A stretch of DNA of 44,612 nt from Streptomyces sp. G44. GTDB lineage: Bacteria > Actinomycetota > Actinomycetes > Streptomycetales > Streptomycetaceae. A program made the position numbers and the translations under genes. Numbering within the stretch: position 1 is the first letter of the stretch; each line of letters opens with the position of its first letter. The DNA is taken from the NCBI RefSeq assembly GCF_016905445.1, contig NZ_JAFEXF010000043.1, positions 1 to 44,612 of the forward strand. The letters run 5' to 3'. Shown in pieces: positions 42,585 to 44,612 of the stretch. The notes beneath the pieces are model-generated. The model saw nothing but the letters and a program-made list of their open reading frames with translations. It was not told the origin of the DNA and made no database searches.

Positions 42585-43778
42585 TCACACCACGTGGGCT
42601 TCCGCCCGGCCCGCGTACCCGGTGCCGAAGCGGTCCGCACCGAAAGGGGTGATGTCCACGCACGGGCGTCGCCCCAGGTGCAGATCGCGGACGACCTCGC
42701 CCACGGCGGGGGCCTGGAGGAATCCGTGCCCGGAGAAGCCGGTCGCGTACAGGAAGTTGGGCACGGTGGCACAGCGGCCGATCAGCGCGTTGTGGTCCGG
42801 CGTGACCTCGTACAGGCCCGCCCAGCCCCCGCACGTCTCCATGCGGGCGACGGCGGGCGCCCGCCGTCGCATGGCCGCGCGGAACAGGCCGAGCCACTGC
42901 GGCGTCCACGTCGTGTCGAAACCCTCCGGCTGCCGGGGGTCGGCGAGGCCGAGGAGCAGCCCGTCGTCGCTGTTGTGGAAGTACGCCGACGACGCGAAGT
43001 CGATCGTGAACGGAACGCGGGGCGCGGCGGGCGCGAGCGGGACGGTGAAGGCGAGCTGACGTTTCAGCGGGCGCACCGGCAGGCCGACCCCCGCCATGGA
43101 CCCGATGCCGGCCGACCAGGCACCCGCGGCGCACACGACCGTGCCGCAGGAGACCGGCCCGCGGTCGGTGTGCACGACGGTGACGCGGTCACCGGCCAGA
43201 TCCATGCCGGTGACCGTGGTGTACGGGGCGAGGACGGCTCCGGAGAGGGCGGCGGCGCGCGCGTACCCCTGGACGACGAGGGCGGGCCGGGCGTGGCCGT
43301 CGGCGGGGGAGTGGGCGGCGGCGAGCAGTCCGTCGGTGCGGAGGTAGGGGCAGAGCGTCCGCGCCTCCTCGGGGCCGAGCATGCGGCTGGGGACGCCGAG
43401 CTCGTGCTGCGTCCGCACGCTGCCCTCGAAGTCCGCCACCTGCCGCGGGTCGGTCAGCAGGAAGAGATAGCCGACCGAGTCGAGGCCGATGCGGGCACCG
43501 GGGCGGCGCGGGAAGTCCCGGAAGGCCCGCAGGCTCCGCTGCCCCAGTTCGATGTTGAGGGGATCGGAGAACTGCGCCCGCACACCGCCGATCGGCTTGC
43601 CCGAGCTGCCGCCGAGTGCGCCGCGCTCGACGACGACGATGTCACGTACACCGGCCTCGGCGAGATGGAAGGCGATGCTCGTCCCCATCACCCCGCCGCC
43701 GATGATCACTACCTCGGCGGTGGGCGGGAGGGAGCGGAAGGCACTCGGAGGCGTCGGCGGAGGTGCTGAGGGCGTCAA
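42585..43778 (-). CDS. FAD-dependent oxidoreductase of the DAO/sarcosine oxidase family
   Basis: This 397-residue flavoenzyme starts its Rossmann fold at AEVVIIGGGVMGTSIAFHL (residues ~18-36), followed by the acidic VVVERG end of the second strand and the GGSSGKPIGGVRAQFSD segment. The FAD-binding C-terminal NFLYATGFSGHGFLQAPAVG motif matches sarcosine oxidase beta subunit and DadA-like oxidases. The best start is TTG 43778, with a GGAAGGGAG ribosome site. No partner alpha/gamma sarcosine oxidase subunits are nearby, so it probably acts alone on an amino acid or N-methyl amine. Confidence 0.85.
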   Translation of the reverse strand: MTPSAPPPTPPSAFRSLPPTAEVVIIGGGVMGTSIAFHLAEAGVRDIVVVERGALGGSSGKPIGGVRAQFSDPLNIELGQRSLRAFRDFPRRPGARIGLDSVGYLFLLTDPRQVADFEGSVRTQHELGVPSRMLGPEEARTLCPYLRTDGLLAAAHSPADGHARPALVVQGYARAAALSGAVLAPYTTVTGMDLAGDRVTVVHTDRGPVSCGTVVCAAGAWSAGIGSMAGVGLPVRPLKRQLAFTVPLAPAAPRVPFTIDFASSAYFHNSDDGLLLGLADPRQPEGFDTTWTPQWLGLFRAAMRRRAPAVARMETCGGWAGLYEVTPDHNALIGRCATVPNFLYATGFSGHGFLQAPAVGEVVRDLHLGRRPCVDITPFGADRFGTGYAGRAEAHVV

Positions 43779-44612
43779 GGGGCCGCTCCCTTCCAGGCGT
43801 CGGACCGAGCTGACCTGGCGTGACGGGCGAGGCCGGACCACTGCCCCGTCCGCCATGGTGCGCCACCGCGGACCGCGCCGTCCATGCGTGGTCCCGGCCT
43901 CCGGCGTCCGGGCCGCCACAATGGCCGAAGCTCTCCCCTGACGGACCGGCGCCGCGCCGCCGCTCCCCGAGCCGCGCCGCCGGCCGCCACGCCGCGAAGC
44001 CCGCGATGGCCACCAACAGGTAGCCGGGCACGAGCAGTTCGACGTCCGGCGACGACACCTCCGCGTGCCAGCCCGCGCCGCGCCGGTCACCCTCGTACAC
44101 GATCCGGTTGACGGTCAGGAACGCCAGATGGGCGCCGATGGAGACACACAGTGGTGCACTCCGGACGGCCGCGCGAGCCGTCACCAGCATGAGACCGAAC
44201 ACCGTCAGCAGCACCAGATAGCCGACCGGGTCCTGCCCGCCGGGCGCCGCCCCCACCGGACCCGCCTCCCGGCCGAGCAGGCGCGCGGTCGCCGCGCCCA
44301 CCACCGTCGAGACGCCCGGCACGACCAGGAACACGGCCGTCGTGCCGAACGCGGACGCCGCGCCGCCGAACCGCCCGCGCAGCGACGTCCAGACGTAACC
44401 GCGCAAGGTCGTCTCCTCGGGGAGGGCCTCCAGGAGGAAGGCGACCACGCCGTTCGCCACCACATAGGCGGCGAGCGTCGCCAGGTCGGGGCGGGACCAG
44501 CGGGGCAGCCCCGCCGCGGGCCCCCCGCCCCGCCCGAGCGCCCCCCCCGCGGCGGCCACCCCCCTGCCGCCGCGGAGCGGCCCCCGGGGCCCGCCCCCCC
44601 CCCCGCACCCGC
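43642..44612 (-). CDS. Partial CPBP-family intramembrane glutamic endopeptidase
   Basis: The recognisable part, from about 44559 to 43950, has several hydrophobic segments and the catalytic-type motif LPEETTLRGYVWTSLRG, with the EE...R signature of CPBP/Abi proteases. A later segment CVSIGAHLAFLTVNR resembles the HxxxN/B second motif. The open frame runs on to 43642, overlapping the FAD oxidoreductase by 137 bp with non-protein-like sequence. The real end may be earlier, or a frameshift may have removed the stop. The N-terminus is beyond the window or damaged by the low-quality poly-C/G end. Confidence 0.65.
   Translation of the reverse strand, partial: GCGGGGGPRGPLRGGRGVAAAGGALGRGGGPAAGLPRWSRPDLATLAAYVVANGVVAFLLEALPEETTLRGYVWTSLRGRFGGAASAFGTTAVFLVVPGVSTVVGAATARLLGREAGPVGAAPGGQDPVGYLVLLTVFGLMLVTARAAVRSAPLCVSIGAHLAFLTVNRIVYEGDRRGAGWHAEVSSPDVELLVPGYLLVAIAGFAAWRPAARLGERRRGAGPSGESFGHCGGPDAGGRDHAWTARSAVAHHGGRGSGPASPVTPGQLGPTPGRERPLDALSTSADASECLPLPPAHRRGSDHRRRGDGDEHRLPSRRGRCT

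Noticed and set aside
1..44612. Circular element joined at the two ends
   Set aside because: The edges cut different membrane-protein genes, and no terminal overlap beyond simple C-rich sequence is seen.

Overview
The window is a high-GC actinobacterial chromosome segment, almost certainly Streptomyces or a close relative. The evidence is the strong G/C third-position bias, an SsgA-like sporulation protein, mycothiol-dependent enzymes, an IdeR/DmdR-type iron box, a zinc-free (C-minus) L32 ribosomal protein behind a Zur-like box, and many GTG starts. It holds about 36 intact or nearly intact genes and at least five gene remnants. No tRNA, rRNA, CRISPR array, insertion sequence or prophage is visible. 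Both ends cut through minus-strand membrane-protein genes, and the last ~100 bases are homopolymer-rich, like a contig end.

Layout. 0-5.6 kb: partial membrane protein, secreted lipase, KhtTU-like cation/proton antiporter pair, ATP-dependent DNA ligase, SsgA-like protein. 5.6-9.3 kb: Gfo/Idh/MocA oxidoreductase overlapping a D,D-carboxypeptidase, glutathione peroxidase, FetB-like permease. 9.4-12.3 kb: mycothiol-dependent formaldehyde dehydrogenase (mscR) with a frameshifting internal deletion, coupled to a metallo-beta-lactamase-fold hydrolase, then an iron-box-controlled DUF2470 protein and a YkvA-like membrane protein. 12.3-15.6 kb: isochorismatase-like hydrolase, secreted beta-propeller lactonase, multi-pass membrane protein. 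15.6-18 kb: a decayed zinc-starvation locus with intact rpmF beside a scrambled cobW and a broken amidohydrolase. 18-28.9 kb: small protein, glutathionyl-hydroquinone reductase-like protein, P450 divergent from a TetR regulator, a DeoR-HAD pair divergent from an MFS transporter, lipoprotein, ABC exporter, mycothiol-dependent maleylpyruvate-isomerase-like protein. 28.9-36.9 kb: quinone-oxidoreductase remnant, signal-less Peripla_BP_2 protein, HD protein divergent from a GlxA/AraC regulator, double-HTH MerR regulator, PPOX-fold protein, a 374-residue protein of unknown function divergent from an M13 metallopeptidase. 36.9-44.6 kb: alpha/beta hydrolase, PIG-L deacetylase, head-to-head TetR and NmrA-like remnants ending in a 100-bp tandem duplication, FUSC transporter, PrxQ-type peroxiredoxin, FAD oxidoreductase, partial CPBP protein.

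Two themes connect the genes. First, many encode redox, thiol or metal homeostasis functions (mycothiol enzymes, glutathione peroxidase, peroxiredoxin, KhtTU, FetB, iron-box and Zur-box genes). Second, the DNA shows much small-scale rearrangement: internal deletions, an in-place inversion, a 100-bp duplication, and several in-frame short tandem repeats lengthening charged linkers or protein ends. The least ordinary observations are the zinc locus, the mscR lesion, the double remnant at 38.7-39.5 kb, and the repeat-extended HAD phosphatase. I do not see a convincing new multi-gene defence or biosynthetic system.
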